From contig CAWJKG010000006.1 of NCBI GenBank assembly GCA_963843365.1, positions 247,725 to 311,724 of the forward strand: a DNA stretch of 64,000 nt, given 5' to 3'. The notes below the pieces were generated by a model. The model searched no databases, was not told the DNA's origin, and was given only the letters and a program-made list of their open reading frames with translations. Within the stretch, counting starts at the first letter, position 1. Each line of letters starts with the position of its first letter. Both the position numbers and the translations under genes were made by a program. Source of the DNA: Bog-473 sp963843365. GTDB lineage: Bacteria > Actinomycetota > Acidimicrobiia > Acidimicrobiales > RAAP-2. Below are positions 42,806 to 51,124 of this stretch, one piece after another.

Positions 42806-44294
42806 CTACGCTCCTTGATCGGCGGCGTGTATTTCTGCGCCGGCCGCAGCCCGTCCCACGGCCGGTCGGGCCTTCCAGAAGTAATTGTGCACGCCCTGGG
42901 CCGTCCAGACGCGCCGGAAGGTCATGGAGACCCGGTCGCCGATTGACAATTCGTCGGCGACGACGTCCGTGATCTCGCAGCGGTAGCGGCCACCCCCGTC
43001 GAAGTCCACGATGACGCCCACGACCGGTGGCGACAGGCTGAAGGCCAGGTGGTCGATGGTGAAGGTGGCCACGGTGCCCGGCACGTCGGCCAGGCGCTCG
43101 GACTGCATCTGGTCGATGGCGTGGCAGGAGAGGCAGGCCCGGGTGGGCGGCATGTGGCGGAAGCCGCAGACCAGGCAGCGGCTGCCGGCGAAGGCGTACT
43201 TCCACTGCTCGGAGCGATGGACGGTGGGGGCGCCGGGTCGTTCGGGGTCGGGGCGCCGGGGGGGCTCGCGATGCATCTGGCCCCGCCACGTCAGGAAGGT
43301 CGCATACGGCAGGTCGTCCCGCCCCGCCGCCACCTGCTCGGCCACCGACGGGATCCCCGCGGCGGCCCGCGCCGCCTGCGCGGCGGTGAGCTCCCCGGTG
43401 GTGCGCAGGACGAGCGCATCGGCGCCGTCCGCCAGCGACAGCACGACGATGGTCTCGCCCGGCCGGGCGCGCTCGAGGACGTCGCACAGGGCCACGGCCG
43501 CCTGCGCCGCCCCCAGGTTGCCCACCGAGCCGGAGAGATCGGGCGCCAGCGCGCCCTCGCGCACGCCTCCCGCGAGACCCTTGGACACCGCCTTGATCGC
43601 CCGCGCGTGCAACCCGGCAACGATCACGTGATCCACGTCGCCCTCGGCCAGCCCGGCGTCCTTCAGCGCGGCGGCGAAGGCCTCGCGGGCCAGCGGGACG
43701 TACAGCTCTTCGCCGAAGCGCTCCTCCCACACGTGCGAGTCGGCCTCGCCGGGCACACGCCAGCGGTCGAGGAACTCGTCACTGGCCGCCCCCCGGCCGA
43801 TGAGCTCGGCCACGGCACCGTCGGGCGCGCACACGACGGCGGCGGCACCATCGCCGCTGTCACGCTCCTCGGCCGAGCCGGCCAATCCGGTGCGCAGGTC
43901 CGAGACGACGGCGAGCGAGGTCCGCCCGGCGGACCCGGCTACCCCCAGGGCCAACAACAGCGTCCCCACGGCCGAACGGGACGAGCCGGCGAAGTCATAG
44001 GCGCCGCATCCCCGCCCCAGCCCCAGCGCGGCGTGCACCGTGGTGGCGCTCGTCTTGTCCAGATACGCGGGGTCCGGCGTCGACAGGAAGAGGTCCTGCA
44101 CCGCCCCGGCTCCCGGGCCCACGGCCAACGCCCGCCGGCCGGCCTCGACACCCAGCGTCGTGGTGTCCTCGTCGTGGGAGGCCACGGCGCGGCGTGCCCC
44201 GGCCTCCGCCGCTACCCAGGACGCCCCCGATGGCGGCCCGCTGCAGGCGCCAGAACGGCAGATAGGTCCCCCATGCGGCAATCCCTGCGCTCAT
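42806..44294 (-). CDS. HMG-CoA synthase-like/DUF35 fusion protein (one frameshift)
   Basis: About 495 residues if the frame is restored. MSAGIAAWGTYLPFWRLQRAAIGG (start at 44294) leads, after a one-base shift near 44220, into ARRAVASHDEDTTTLGVEAGRRAL, the N-terminal region of HMG-CoA synthase/KASIII-like enzymes. Where archaeal HMG-CoA synthase has its nucleophile (FACKAGT), this protein reads FAGSSRSAVG, so the Cys is missing. The second half has a zinc ribbon (CLVCGF-x7-CLSC) and OB fold (DUF35) at about 370-470. Fusion with a DUF35 module next to a thiolase recalls the archaeal thiolase-DUF35-HMGCS complex. Function is otherwise unknown. Confidence 0.8.
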
Positions 44295-44659
44295 GGACCG
44301 ATCATCCCAGACAGCAGGAAGGCCGCACACATCGAGCATCGCTCCCCGGCCCAGGCCACGGGCCCAATCGTACGGCCTGCAACCCGCCGATCAGGCCACC
44401 CGCCGCGCCGCTCGCCGCGCCCTCCGTCGCATCCACGTCCACCGCTGGCGTGAGGTCCTCCAATGACCCCGTCAGGACGACCTCGTAGTCGAAGATGATC
44501 AGGTCTCCGCCTCGAGCGGGACCCAGTCGGCGGTTGTGTCCCCCGTCCGAGGCCGCGGCTGACGGGCCCGTCCCGATGCCGCGTGGTGGCCGGACGCTCG
44601 CCGGCCGGGACCGGGAGGGCCGCGCCGCGATGGCGCGCACCCTCCCGCCGGACTTCCGA
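44295..44659. other. Intergenic region, no supportable gene
   Basis: The only long minus-strand frame (44302-44640) is of biased composition with no recognised domain. It contains a stretch GGDLIIFDYEVVLTG that might be a remnant of a small gene, but nothing supports its expression. Confidence 0.4.
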
Positions 44660-46600
44660 CTAGCCCGTCATCCCCACGATGGGCTGGTTGAGTGTGATGG
44701 AGCCCGTGGAGCCGAGGAAGGGCGGCCCGCCGGTGGTCGGGAACGTGAAGATGCCCCCGTCGGATCCGGTCAGGTAGTAGCCGCCCGGCACCGCCGCCAT
44801 GCCCACGATCGGCTTGTTGAGCTTGATGGAGCCCGTCGAGCCGTAGAACGGAGGGCCGTTGGTGGTCGGGTAGGTGAAGATGCCACCGTCCGTGGCCACC
44901 AGGTAGTAGCCCCCCGAGACCGGGGCGGCCATGCCGACGACCGGCTTGTTCAACACCAGCGAACCTGCCGAGCCCTGGAAGACGGCGTCCCCGTAGTTGA
45001 AGATGCCGCCGTCCGACGCCACCAGGTAGTACCCCTTGCCGTCGGGCGTGGCCGCCATCCCCACGATCGGCTTGTTGAGCTTGATGGAGCCCGTCGAGCC
45101 GTAGAACTGGGCATCGCCATACGAGAAGATGCCGCCGTCCGAAGCCACCAGCCAGTACCCGCCGCCGTCGGCGGTCATGGCCATGCCCACGATGGGCTGG
45201 TTCAGGTGGATGGACCCGGCCGACCCGTAGAACGGAGCGCTGCCGTAGTTGAAGATGCCCCCGTCGGAGGCGACAAGGTCGTAGCCGTCGCCAGCCGGCA
45301 TGACGGCCATGCCCACGATGGGCTTGTTCAGCTTCAGCGAGCCCGTGGAGCCGAGGAAGGGCGCCCCGGCGCCGTAGTCGAACACACCACCGTCAGAGGC
45401 GACGAACCGATAGCCCGAGCGGGCGATGGGTGCGGTCATGACGAAGGGAACCGAGGAGCCGCTGGGGCTGGTCTCGCCCACCGCCACGCACTCCCACCCG
45501 GTCAGGCACGTCACGCCCGGGGCCGCAGTGTTCGTGGTCCCGCTGGCCATGGTGGGTGCCGTCGCCAACTTCCATGACGTCCCGTCCCAGACCTGCGCCA
45601 ACGGCAGGGTTCCGGCGGTCGCGTCGTTGCTGGACCCCGTCGCACTGCAGGTGGTGGGGCTGAAGCAGCTCACGCCGTCCAACGTGTCGTCTTGGGTCGT
45701 GGAGAGGTTCGGCGAGGGCAGCTGCAGCCACGTCGAGCCGTTCCACTGCTCGACCAGCGTCCGCGTGGGGTTGGTCCCGTCGTTGTAGTTGCCGACGGCC
45801 TGGCAGAAGGCGGTGCCGATGCACGACACACCCCGCAGGTCGTTGGTGGCGCCGGGGGCGCTCGACCCGTTGGGGCTGGCCACGACGCTCCAGGTCGAAC
45901 CGTTCCAGAGTTCCGCCAGGGTGGAGGTGATGGTCGCCGTGGACTGGCCAGTGGCGATGCAGAACGTGGTCCCGCTACAGGACACTCCCTGCAGCGTGCT
46001 GTTCGTCGATCCCGTCGGAGCCGGGACAGTGGCCACCGTCCACGCGGTGCCGTTCCACTGCTCGATGAGCGGGAACGTGCCGGCCGGAGTGGTGGCCGAA
46101 CCGACAGCGACGCAGTTCGTGCTCGACGTGCAGGTCACGCCATTGCCCTGAGAGGCCGTCGCGCCTGTTGGAAGCGGGGTTGTCGCCGCCGACCAGGTCG
46201 TGCCGTTCCACTGCAAGACGACGATGTTGGTGCCATCCGTCCCCACGGCGGCGCAGAACGACGTGCCCACACAGGACACGCCGCGCAGATCGGCTCCTGC
46301 GGTGGAGGGATTGGCTACGACATTCCACGCCGTACCGCTCCACTGCTCAATCAGCCCGCCCGAACCGCCGGTGCTCCCCGTCGCCACGCAGAAGGTGGAG
46401 GTCGTACAGGAGACGGCGTCCAGTGTGGTGGTGGTTGTCACTCCCGTCGCCTGCGGGATGGTGCCCTGGGTGTAAGTGGTCGCGTTGACCGTCGGCGCAA
46501 CCGTGAGGCCCGCGCTGGCGGGCGTCGAGCCCAAGGCGATCATCAGAGGAAAGGCGGCGATGCTGACGACAAGCGCAGCAATGCGGACGATTCGGGACAT
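44660..46600 (-). CDS. Secreted repeat protein (7 Cys-pair repeats plus 6 GGI repeats)
   Basis: 646 residues. A signal peptide (IVRIAALVVSIAAFPLMIALG, cut after ASA) is followed by seven repeats of about 47 residues with core GVSC-x5-7-FC-x-AVG or AATG, each then EQWNGTxW. Six GGI repeats of 39-43 residues complete the chain (GYYLVASDGGIFNYGDAVF and GSTGSIKLNKPIVGM). Architecture is that of the large protein at 26879 but with half the Cys-pair repeats and no Ig domain. Seven blades suggest one seven-bladed propeller. Probably cell-surface or extracellular; ligand unknown. The 108-bp gap to the methyltransferase gene probably holds the promoter. Confidence 0.85.
   Translation of the reverse strand: MSRIVRIAALVVSIAAFPLMIALGSTPASAGLTVAPTVNATTYTQGTIPQATGVTTTTTLDAVSCTTSTFCVATGSTGGSGGLIEQWSGTAWNVVANPSTAGADLRGVSCVGTSFCAAVGTDGTNIVVLQWNGTTWSAATTPLPTGATASQGNGVTCTSSTNCVAVGSATTPAGTFPLIEQWNGTAWTVATVPAPTGSTNSTLQGVSCSGTTFCIATGQSTATITSTLAELWNGSTWSVVASPNGSSAPGATNDLRGVSCIGTAFCQAVGNYNDGTNPTRTLVEQWNGSTWLQLPSPNLSTTQDDTLDGVSCFSPTTCSATGSSNDATAGTLPLAQVWDGTSWKLATAPTMASGTTNTAAPGVTCLTGWECVAVGETSPSGSSVPFVMTAPIARSGYRFVASDGGVFDYGAGAPFLGSTGSLKLNKPIVGMAVMPAGDGYDLVASDGGIFNYGSAPFYGSAGSIHLNQPIVGMAMTADGGGYWLVASDGGIFSYGDAQFYGSTGSIKLNKPIVGMAATPDGKGYYLVASDGGIFNYGDAVFQGSAGSLVLNKPVVGMAAPVSGGYYLVATDGGIFTYPTTNGPPFYGSTGSIKLNKPIVGMAAVPGGYYLTGSDGGIFTFPTTGGPPFLGSTGSITLNQPIVGMTG
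44665..45410 (-). repeat. Six tandem coding repeats of about 126 bp (GGI repeats)
   Basis: Direct repeats in the 3' end of the secreted protein gene, each encoding DGG(I/V)F and GS(T/A)GS.L.L.(K/Q)PIVGM. Copies are more alike than those at 29096, so this array may be younger or still homogenised. Confidence 0.8.
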
Positions 46601-46708
46601 AGTGGCTCCTATCGGGGGGCGTTGCTCCGGGTTGATCCGTTCCCCAAGCTAGGGCACTTGCCACGGCGCTGCTCAGATTTGCAACAAGATTGTCATGCAG
46701 CCCCCGGT

Positions 46709-47452
46709 TCAACGAGCGGTTGCGATCACCACCAGTTCCCAGCTGTCCAACTCGAGTGGGCCCCCGCCTCCGGCTCGGAATTCCACGTTGTTGAAACCGG
46801 CCCGGTGCAGCCATTCCACCCATTCGGGCGGGGTGGGCAGCCGAACGAAGTACGACGCCTGGCGGACCTCGCCGCCACGATGCACCGTTCGTTGGACGAC
46901 CATGCGCCCGCGCAACGGATCGAAGGTCGAGACCTCGACCATGGTGTCGCTCCCGAGTTGGACCACCACCGCGTCGGGCGCCGGCGTGAAATGGCGGACC
47001 CCTCCGTCGTGGTGCATCGTGTCGATGGCGACCTTGCCGCCCGGACGGAGCACGCGACGGAACTCGTCGAGCACGCGGTGGCAGTCGGCGTCGTCGTAGT
47101 AGCCGAACGAGTTCAGCCAGCAGACGACCGCGTCGAACGGCCCGTCGACCGGCAGCGATCGCACATCCCCCTCGACGTAGGTGACCGCATCGGGTGGCAG
47201 GAGCGGATCGGCGCGGGCCTGGTCGAGATAGGCCGGGGTCAGGTCCACTCCGGTGACCTCCATGCCCGCCGCGGCCAAGCGCCGGGCGATGCGCCCGTGG
47301 CCGCACGGTGCGTCGAGGATCCGGGACCCGGGCGGCAGGTCGAGCAGCCTCAGGATCTCGGCCGTGTCGGCGTCCGAGTGCGCGTCGTCGATGGACTCCT
47401 CGTAGAAGTAGAGGTAGTCGTCGCCGAAAGTGGCCTCCATGTCGAACGTCAT
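46709..47452 (-). CDS. SAM-dependent methyltransferase (class I)
   Basis: 247 residues. Motif I is RILDAPCGHGRIARRLA (about 43-59), motif II is VTGVDLTPAYLDQAR, and motif post-I/II DAVVCWLNSFGYY. The C-terminal part includes FVRLPTPPEWVEWLHRAGF, as in small-molecule methyltransferases of the Methyltransf_11/25 type. Substrate unknown. Divergent from the thioesterase with only 32 bp between the start codons. Confidence 0.85.
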   Translation of the reverse strand: MTFDMEATFGDDYLYFYEESIDDAHSDADTAEILRLLDLPPGSRILDAPCGHGRIARRLAAAGMEVTGVDLTPAYLDQARADPLLPPDAVTYVEGDVRSLPVDGPFDAVVCWLNSFGYYDDADCHRVLDEFRRVLRPGGKVAIDTMHHDGGVRHFTPAPDAVVVQLGSDTMVEVSTFDPLRGRMVVQRTVHRGGEVRQASYFVRLPTPPEWVEWLHRAGFNNVEFRAGGGGPLELDSWELVVIATAR

Positions 47453-47484
47453 GCGCCATCATCGCCGCCGATAGGGTCCCCCGC

Positions 47485-48348
47485 ATGCCCGAATCCGAGG
47501 ATCTCTCCTTCGATGCGGTCACTGCGCTGGAGGAGACGGACGATCCGCACGTGTTCGGGGCCAGCGTCCACCCGCTCTGGGCCGTGGGCGACAAGGCCAA
47601 CGGTGGCTACCTCCTGGCGCTGCTCGGGCGGGCCGCCCGTGTCACAGCCCGGCGGCATGGTGGACGGGACTGGGAGGTACTGGCCTCCTCCGTCACTTAT
47701 CTGCGCGCGCCCGGCATGGGCCATGCGCTCGTGCACACGACGCTGCTGCGCAGTGGCCGGACGGCGGCCCACGTGCGGGCCGTCCTGTCCCAGGGCGAGC
47801 ACGACATTGTGGACGCGGTGTTCGTGCTGGGTGCGCTGCCGGAGGAGACGGCGGTGCGCTACGACGGCACCCCGGCCTTCCACGCGCCCGATCCGGAGGA
47901 TTGCGTCCGCCTGACCCCCCAGATCCCGAACGGGGTCTACGTGGGGATCATGGACGTGCTCGACCTCCGGCTGGACCCCGCCACCCTGCCGTTCGCCGCG
48001 ACGCCGGTGCAGCCGCCGCCGCAGCCGGCGGACACGCCAGCCGAGTTGCGGGGCTGGACCCGCTTCGCCGACGGCCGCCAGCCCGATGCCCTCTCGCTCC
48101 TCTTCCTGGCCGACGCCATTCCCCCGGCGACCCTCATGATCGGCTCGACGGGCTGGGTGCCCACGCTGCAGATGTCGTCCTACGTGCGGGCCCGGCCCGC
48201 GGCGGGCTGGCTGGCCATCCGCATGACGGCCGGCCTGGTCGCCGACGGGATGGTCGACGAAACCTGCGTTCTGTGGGACAGCCGGGGCCACCTGGTGGGA
48301 CAGTCCACCCAGTTGGCCCGGCTCCGCTTCCCCGATGAAGCGGTCTGA
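47485..48348 (+). CDS. Acyl-CoA thioesterase family protein (TesB-like, hot-dog fold)
   Basis: 287 residues from the ATG at 47485. A double hot-dog arrangement is seen: ASVHPLWAVGDKANGGYLLALLGRAA in the first half and FADGRQPDALSLLFLADAIPPATLMIGSTGWVPTLQMS in the second, where the typical Asp and Thr/Gln positions lie. Related actinobacterial proteins are annotated as TesB-like or thioesterase-family (4HBT_3). It hydrolyses or carries acyl-CoA. Distinct from the classical TesB at 23824. Confidence 0.82.
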   Translation: MPESEDLSFDAVTALEETDDPHVFGASVHPLWAVGDKANGGYLLALLGRAARVTARRHGGRDWEVLASSVTYLRAPGMGHALVHTTLLRSGRTAAHVRAVLSQGEHDIVDAVFVLGALPEETAVRYDGTPAFHAPDPEDCVRLTPQIPNGVYVGIMDVLDLRLDPATLPFAATPVQPPPQPADTPAELRGWTRFADGRQPDALSLLFLADAIPPATLMIGSTGWVPTLQMSSYVRARPAAGWLAIRMTAGLVADGMVDETCVLWDSRGHLVGQSTQLARLRFPDEAV

Positions 48349-48363
48349 GTCGAGTCGGGCGCG

Positions 48364-48552
48364 TCAGGCCGCCCGGCCGCCGACGCCCTGGTCGGCGTCG
48401 TCGTCGGCGTCTTCCTCGTCGTCGGCCTCGTAGCAGTCCCACGAGCAGTAGCCCACGATCCGCGGCGAGCCCGGGTGGAACCCGCAACGCGGGCAGAGTT
48501 GCATCGCGATGGGGCCTCTCTCTTGTGCCTGCCTGGTTGTCGTCGTTTCCAT
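48364..48552 (-). CDS. Small zinc-ribbon protein
   Basis: 62 residues from the ATG at 48552, with GCAGGAAA upstream. Four cysteines (C20, C23, C36, C40; CPRCG and YCSWDC) suit one zinc site. An acidic tail (EADDEEDADDDADQG) follows. It has no recognised family. It follows a transcript leader that carries a terminator hairpin and a T-box-like motif, so its expression is probably conditional. Convergent with the thioesterase, 15 bp away. Confidence 0.6.
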   Translation of the reverse strand: METTTTRQAQERGPIAMQLCPRCGFHPGSPRIVGYCSWDCYEADDEEDADDDADQGVGGRAA

Positions 48553-48595
48553 GATGATTTCCTGCCGCTTTGCCTCACGAAGGAGGTCTGAACGC

Positions 48596-48626
48596 AAAAG
48601 AGCCGCTTCCCCGTGGGAAGCGGCTC
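48596..48626 (-). terminator. Intrinsic-terminator hairpin upstream of the zinc-ribbon gene
   Basis: A perfect 11-bp GC-rich stem (48600-48610 with 48616-48626, loop 5) followed on the minus strand by TTTT. It lies only about 45 bases before the zinc-ribbon ATG and inside its presumed leader, so it is placed as an attenuator rather than an end-of-operon terminator. Confidence 0.65.
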
Positions 48627-48628
48627 CT

Positions 48629-48814
48629 CGACGTCGGGACTGTGTGAGTCCCTTACGACGTCGGTGCCACCCCCCCGCTGTTCAGCTTGGGGATTCCGCA
48701 GATCTGTACTTCCGACATGGCGAGGCGCGCCTGCCCGAGGGAATTACCCCCCCGCTGGGACCGACACAGCCGTTCGTGCGCCACACTCGCGTGCTTCATG
48801 ATGCTCTGAGTATA
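48629..48814 (-). ncRNA. Structured leader RNA candidate with T-box-like motif
   Basis: Read on the minus strand: a TATACT -10-like element (48809-48814), about 135 bases of leader, GGGTGGCACCG (48662-48672, close to the T-box consensus GGGTGGNACCGCG), a nested hairpin at 48629-48663 (CGACGTC and GGGACT stems), then the terminator at 48596-48626. The order fits a riboswitch or T-box-type attenuator of the small zinc-ribbon gene. The Stem I specifier is not identifiable, and the downstream gene is not a normal T-box target. The element also contains a 48-codon frame with a stop at the end of this region, so a leader peptide is an alternative. Confidence 0.35.
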
Positions 48815-49003
48815 CGAGGGCTCACGCCGGCCCCTGAACGGTCGAACGAAAGATCGGGCAGAGTTCATCCGCGCGTCACATGTGTGCGCGCAGCGCCGAT
48901 CGCAGCGTCGGAGAGGCTCGGTGCGGCGGGTGCGGCTGGCAGGTGCGGATGGCACGGGGGCGGATGGCACGGGGCGGGTGGGCGCCTCGAATCTCGCCCG
49001 GGG
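48815..49003. other. Intergenic region after the AMP-ligase
   Basis: No supportable gene. The region should hold the -35 part of the leader promoter. No clear terminator for the AMP-ligase was seen. Confidence 0.4.
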
Positions 49004-50536
49004 TCAGGCGGAGGCGGCGCCGGCCAGGCGGGCACGCAACTCCGGCTTGACCACCTTGCCGGTGGGATTCCGGGGCAGTTCCTCAACGAAGACGAACCGC
49101 CGCGGCACCTTGTAATCGGCGAGTTGCTCGAGGCCGAAGGCGCGCAGCTCGTCCCCGTCGGCCTCGGTTCCGGCGTGGAGCACCACGAACGCGACCACGT
49201 CCTCGCCCAGCACGGGGTGGGGCGCACCCACCACCGCCACCTCCTTGACCGCGGGGTGCTGCACCAGGACGTGCTCGACGTCGGTGGCGTGCACGTTGTT
49301 GCCACCGCGGATGATGACGTCCTTGGAGCGGCCGACGATGTAGAGGTACCCGTCGGCATCGAGCTTGCCGAGGTCGCCGGTGACGAGCCAGCCGTCCCGC
49401 CACATCTCCGCCGTCGCCTCGGGGTCCTCGAAGTACTCGCGCTGGCGCCCCGGCATCTGCAGGCGCACCTCGCCCACCTCGCCGGGAGGGAGCTCCTTGT
49501 CGTGCTCGTCGACGATGCGCACCACGGCCGGGGGCGCGATCTGCCCGACCGAGCCGGGACGCTTGATCGCCTCGCCCTTGGGCATGATGCAGTAGGCCGA
49601 CCCGGCCTCGGTCATGCCGTAGTTGTTCGACACCAGGGCGTCGGGCATCTTTTCCTGCAGGCGCTCGAGGACGAAGGGGGCCAGCGGCGCGCTGCCCACC
49701 GAGCACATCTGCACCGACGACAGGTCGGCCTCGGCGAAACGCGGGTGGTCGATGAGCAGATGCGCCATGGTGGGGACCAGGAACACCGCGAGGGGCCGCT
49801 CCTCCTCGACCACGCGCAGCCAGCGGTCCGCATCGAAGCGAGGCAGGTAGATCACCTGCATGCCGAACTTCATGGGTGTGTAGACGAGGGCGATCCCGGC
49901 GAAGGTGAAAAGCGGGCTGGCGTGCACCCATCCGGCGCCGCTCCAGTTGGGCTCCACCGCGCCCACCATGGCGCCGTTGGAATGGCGCACGGCGACGCCC
50001 TTGGGGCGGCCGGTGGTCCCCGAGGTGTACAGGATGTCGGCCAGGTCGTCCGAGGCACGCGGCACCTGGAAGGGTGAGCGGTCGCCCGCGGTGACGCCGG
50101 CCCACGTGAAGAACGGCACATCGAGGTCCGGCGGAGGGTTCCCGTCCTCCGCGCCGCCGTCGATCAGGGCGACGAGGCGACCCGCCCCGATCTCGCCGTC
50201 GCTGTGGAGCAGATCCCCGTCGGCGACCACGGCGGTGGCGCCGGAATGCTCGACCATGTGGGCGACCTCGGCGGGCGCCAAGCGGGGGTTCATGGGGACG
50301 GCCACGCCCCCCGCCCGGTGGGCGGCGGAGTAGGAGACGAGCCAGTGCAGGGCGAGCTCGGGGCGCAGATGGATGCCGACGCGGGCGCCCGGCTCGAGAC
50401 CGGCCTCCACCAGACGGCGGGCCATGGCGTTGGCCGCGCCGTCCCACTCGGCGAAGGTCATGGACCCGACGTCGACCACCGCGAAGGCCGTCTTGTCGCC
50501 GAACTCCTCGGCCATGCGGGCCAGGTGGTCGTCCAT
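49004..50536 (-). CDS. Acyl-CoA synthetase / AMP-dependent ligase
   Basis: 510 residues from the ATG at 50536; a GTG two codons upstream is possible. ANL-superfamily motifs are YTSGTTGRPKG (about 169-179), NYGMTEAGSAY, GWLVTGDLGKLDADGYLYIVGRSKDVIIRGG and the final Lys in PRNPTGKVVK (about 495). It activates a carboxylic acid to the acyl-CoA via the acyl-adenylate. Length is close to that of short/medium or aromatic acid ligases rather than FadD-like long-chain forms. It is divergent from the DUF35 protein, with operator site 5 between the two. Confidence 0.92.
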   Translation of the reverse strand: MDDHLARMAEEFGDKTAFAVVDVGSMTFAEWDGAANAMARRLVEAGLEPGARVGIHLRPELALHWLVSYSAAHRAGGVAVPMNPRLAPAEVAHMVEHSGATAVVADGDLLHSDGEIGAGRLVALIDGGAEDGNPPPDLDVPFFTWAGVTAGDRSPFQVPRASDDLADILYTSGTTGRPKGVAVRHSNGAMVGAVEPNWSGAGWVHASPLFTFAGIALVYTPMKFGMQVIYLPRFDADRWLRVVEEERPLAVFLVPTMAHLLIDHPRFAEADLSSVQMCSVGSAPLAPFVLERLQEKMPDALVSNNYGMTEAGSAYCIMPKGEAIKRPGSVGQIAPPAVVRIVDEHDKELPPGEVGEVRLQMPGRQREYFEDPEATAEMWRDGWLVTGDLGKLDADGYLYIVGRSKDVIIRGGNNVHATDVEHVLVQHPAVKEVAVVGAPHPVLGEDVVAFVVLHAGTEADGDELRAFGLEQLADYKVPRRFVFVEELPRNPTGKVVKPELRARLAGAASA

Positions 50537-50582
50537 CAGCACAGGTGCAGGTCCCCCAGAGAGGTCGGCCGACGCGAAAAGT

Positions 50583-50596
50583 TGACGCCGGTGTCA
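50583..50596. promoter_or_regulatory. TetR-type operator site 5
   Basis: TGACGCCGGTGTCA (extended GTTGACGCCGGTGTCAGGTT) in the gap between the AMP-ligase and DUF35 genes, 47 bp from the ligase start. Confidence 0.65.
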
Positions 50597-50703
50597 GGTT
50601 CGTTGCAGCATGGCCGATGCGTCTCCGGGGGTCAATCCCGGCGCCGCCCCGAGTGCGCTCTCCGCTGCTGCGGCCGACGGGAGCCGACGTAGGAAGAGGC
50701 GTG

Positions 50704-51111
50704 ATGAGCACCGTCCGGTTCGACCTCCCCACCCCGGAGGCGGACACCATCGAGTTCTGGGAGGCCGCCAGGGACGGGCGCCTGCTCATCCGGCATTGCC
50801 TCGACTGCGACGCCTACTCCTACTACCCGCGTCCCTTCTGCCCTGCGTGCTGGAGCGAGCGGGTGGAGTGGTACGAGGCCGGCGGGCAGGGGACGCTGTA
50901 CACGTGGTCGGTGATCTACAGCAACGACATGCCGCCCTTCAACGAGCGCGTGCCCTACGTCGCCGCCATCGTCGACCTGGCCGAAGGCCCGCGCATGATG
51001 ACCAACGTGGTCGACTGCCCGTTCGAGGACCTGCAGGTCGGCATGCCGCTGCAGGTCCGCTTCCAACCCATCTCCGACGAGTTCACGATCCCCGTCTTCG
51101 CACGGGCCTGA
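50704..51111 (+). CDS. DUF35 (zinc ribbon + OB-fold) acyl-CoA-associated protein
   Basis: 135 residues from the ATG at 50704, preceded by GGAAGAGG. The zinc ribbon is C32-x2-C35 and C46-x2-C49 (CLDC and CPAC). The OB fold follows (GTLYTWSVIYSND, YVAAIVDLAEGPRMMTNVVD). DUF35 proteins such as ChsH2 bind the CoA part or bridge a thiolase-family enzyme to its partner. The thiolase 13 bp downstream (51125) is the likely partner. The module ligase-DUF35-thiolase suggests activation followed by CoA-ester chain shortening. Confidence 0.88.
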   Translation: MSTVRFDLPTPEADTIEFWEAARDGRLLIRHCLDCDAYSYYPRPFCPACWSERVEWYEAGGQGTLYTWSVIYSNDMPPFNERVPYVAAIVDLAEGPRMMTNVVDCPFEDLQVGMPLQVRFQPISDEFTIPVFARA

Positions 51112-51124
51112 GGAGGCACACCCC

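Noticed and set aside
41598..43730. 710-residue extension of the SCP-x thiolase
   Set aside because: The upstream part is the out-of-frame shadow of the HMGS-DUF35 gene; a good ATG at 42803 starts the real protein.
44302..44640. 112-residue minus-strand frame
   Set aside because: No domain, Arg/Pro/Gly-rich composition, and no ribosome binding site.
48653..48970. 105-residue minus-strand frame over the structured leader
   Set aside because: The 5' two thirds are of random composition and the region is better explained as RNA structure. A short leader peptide starting at its internal ATG remains possible.
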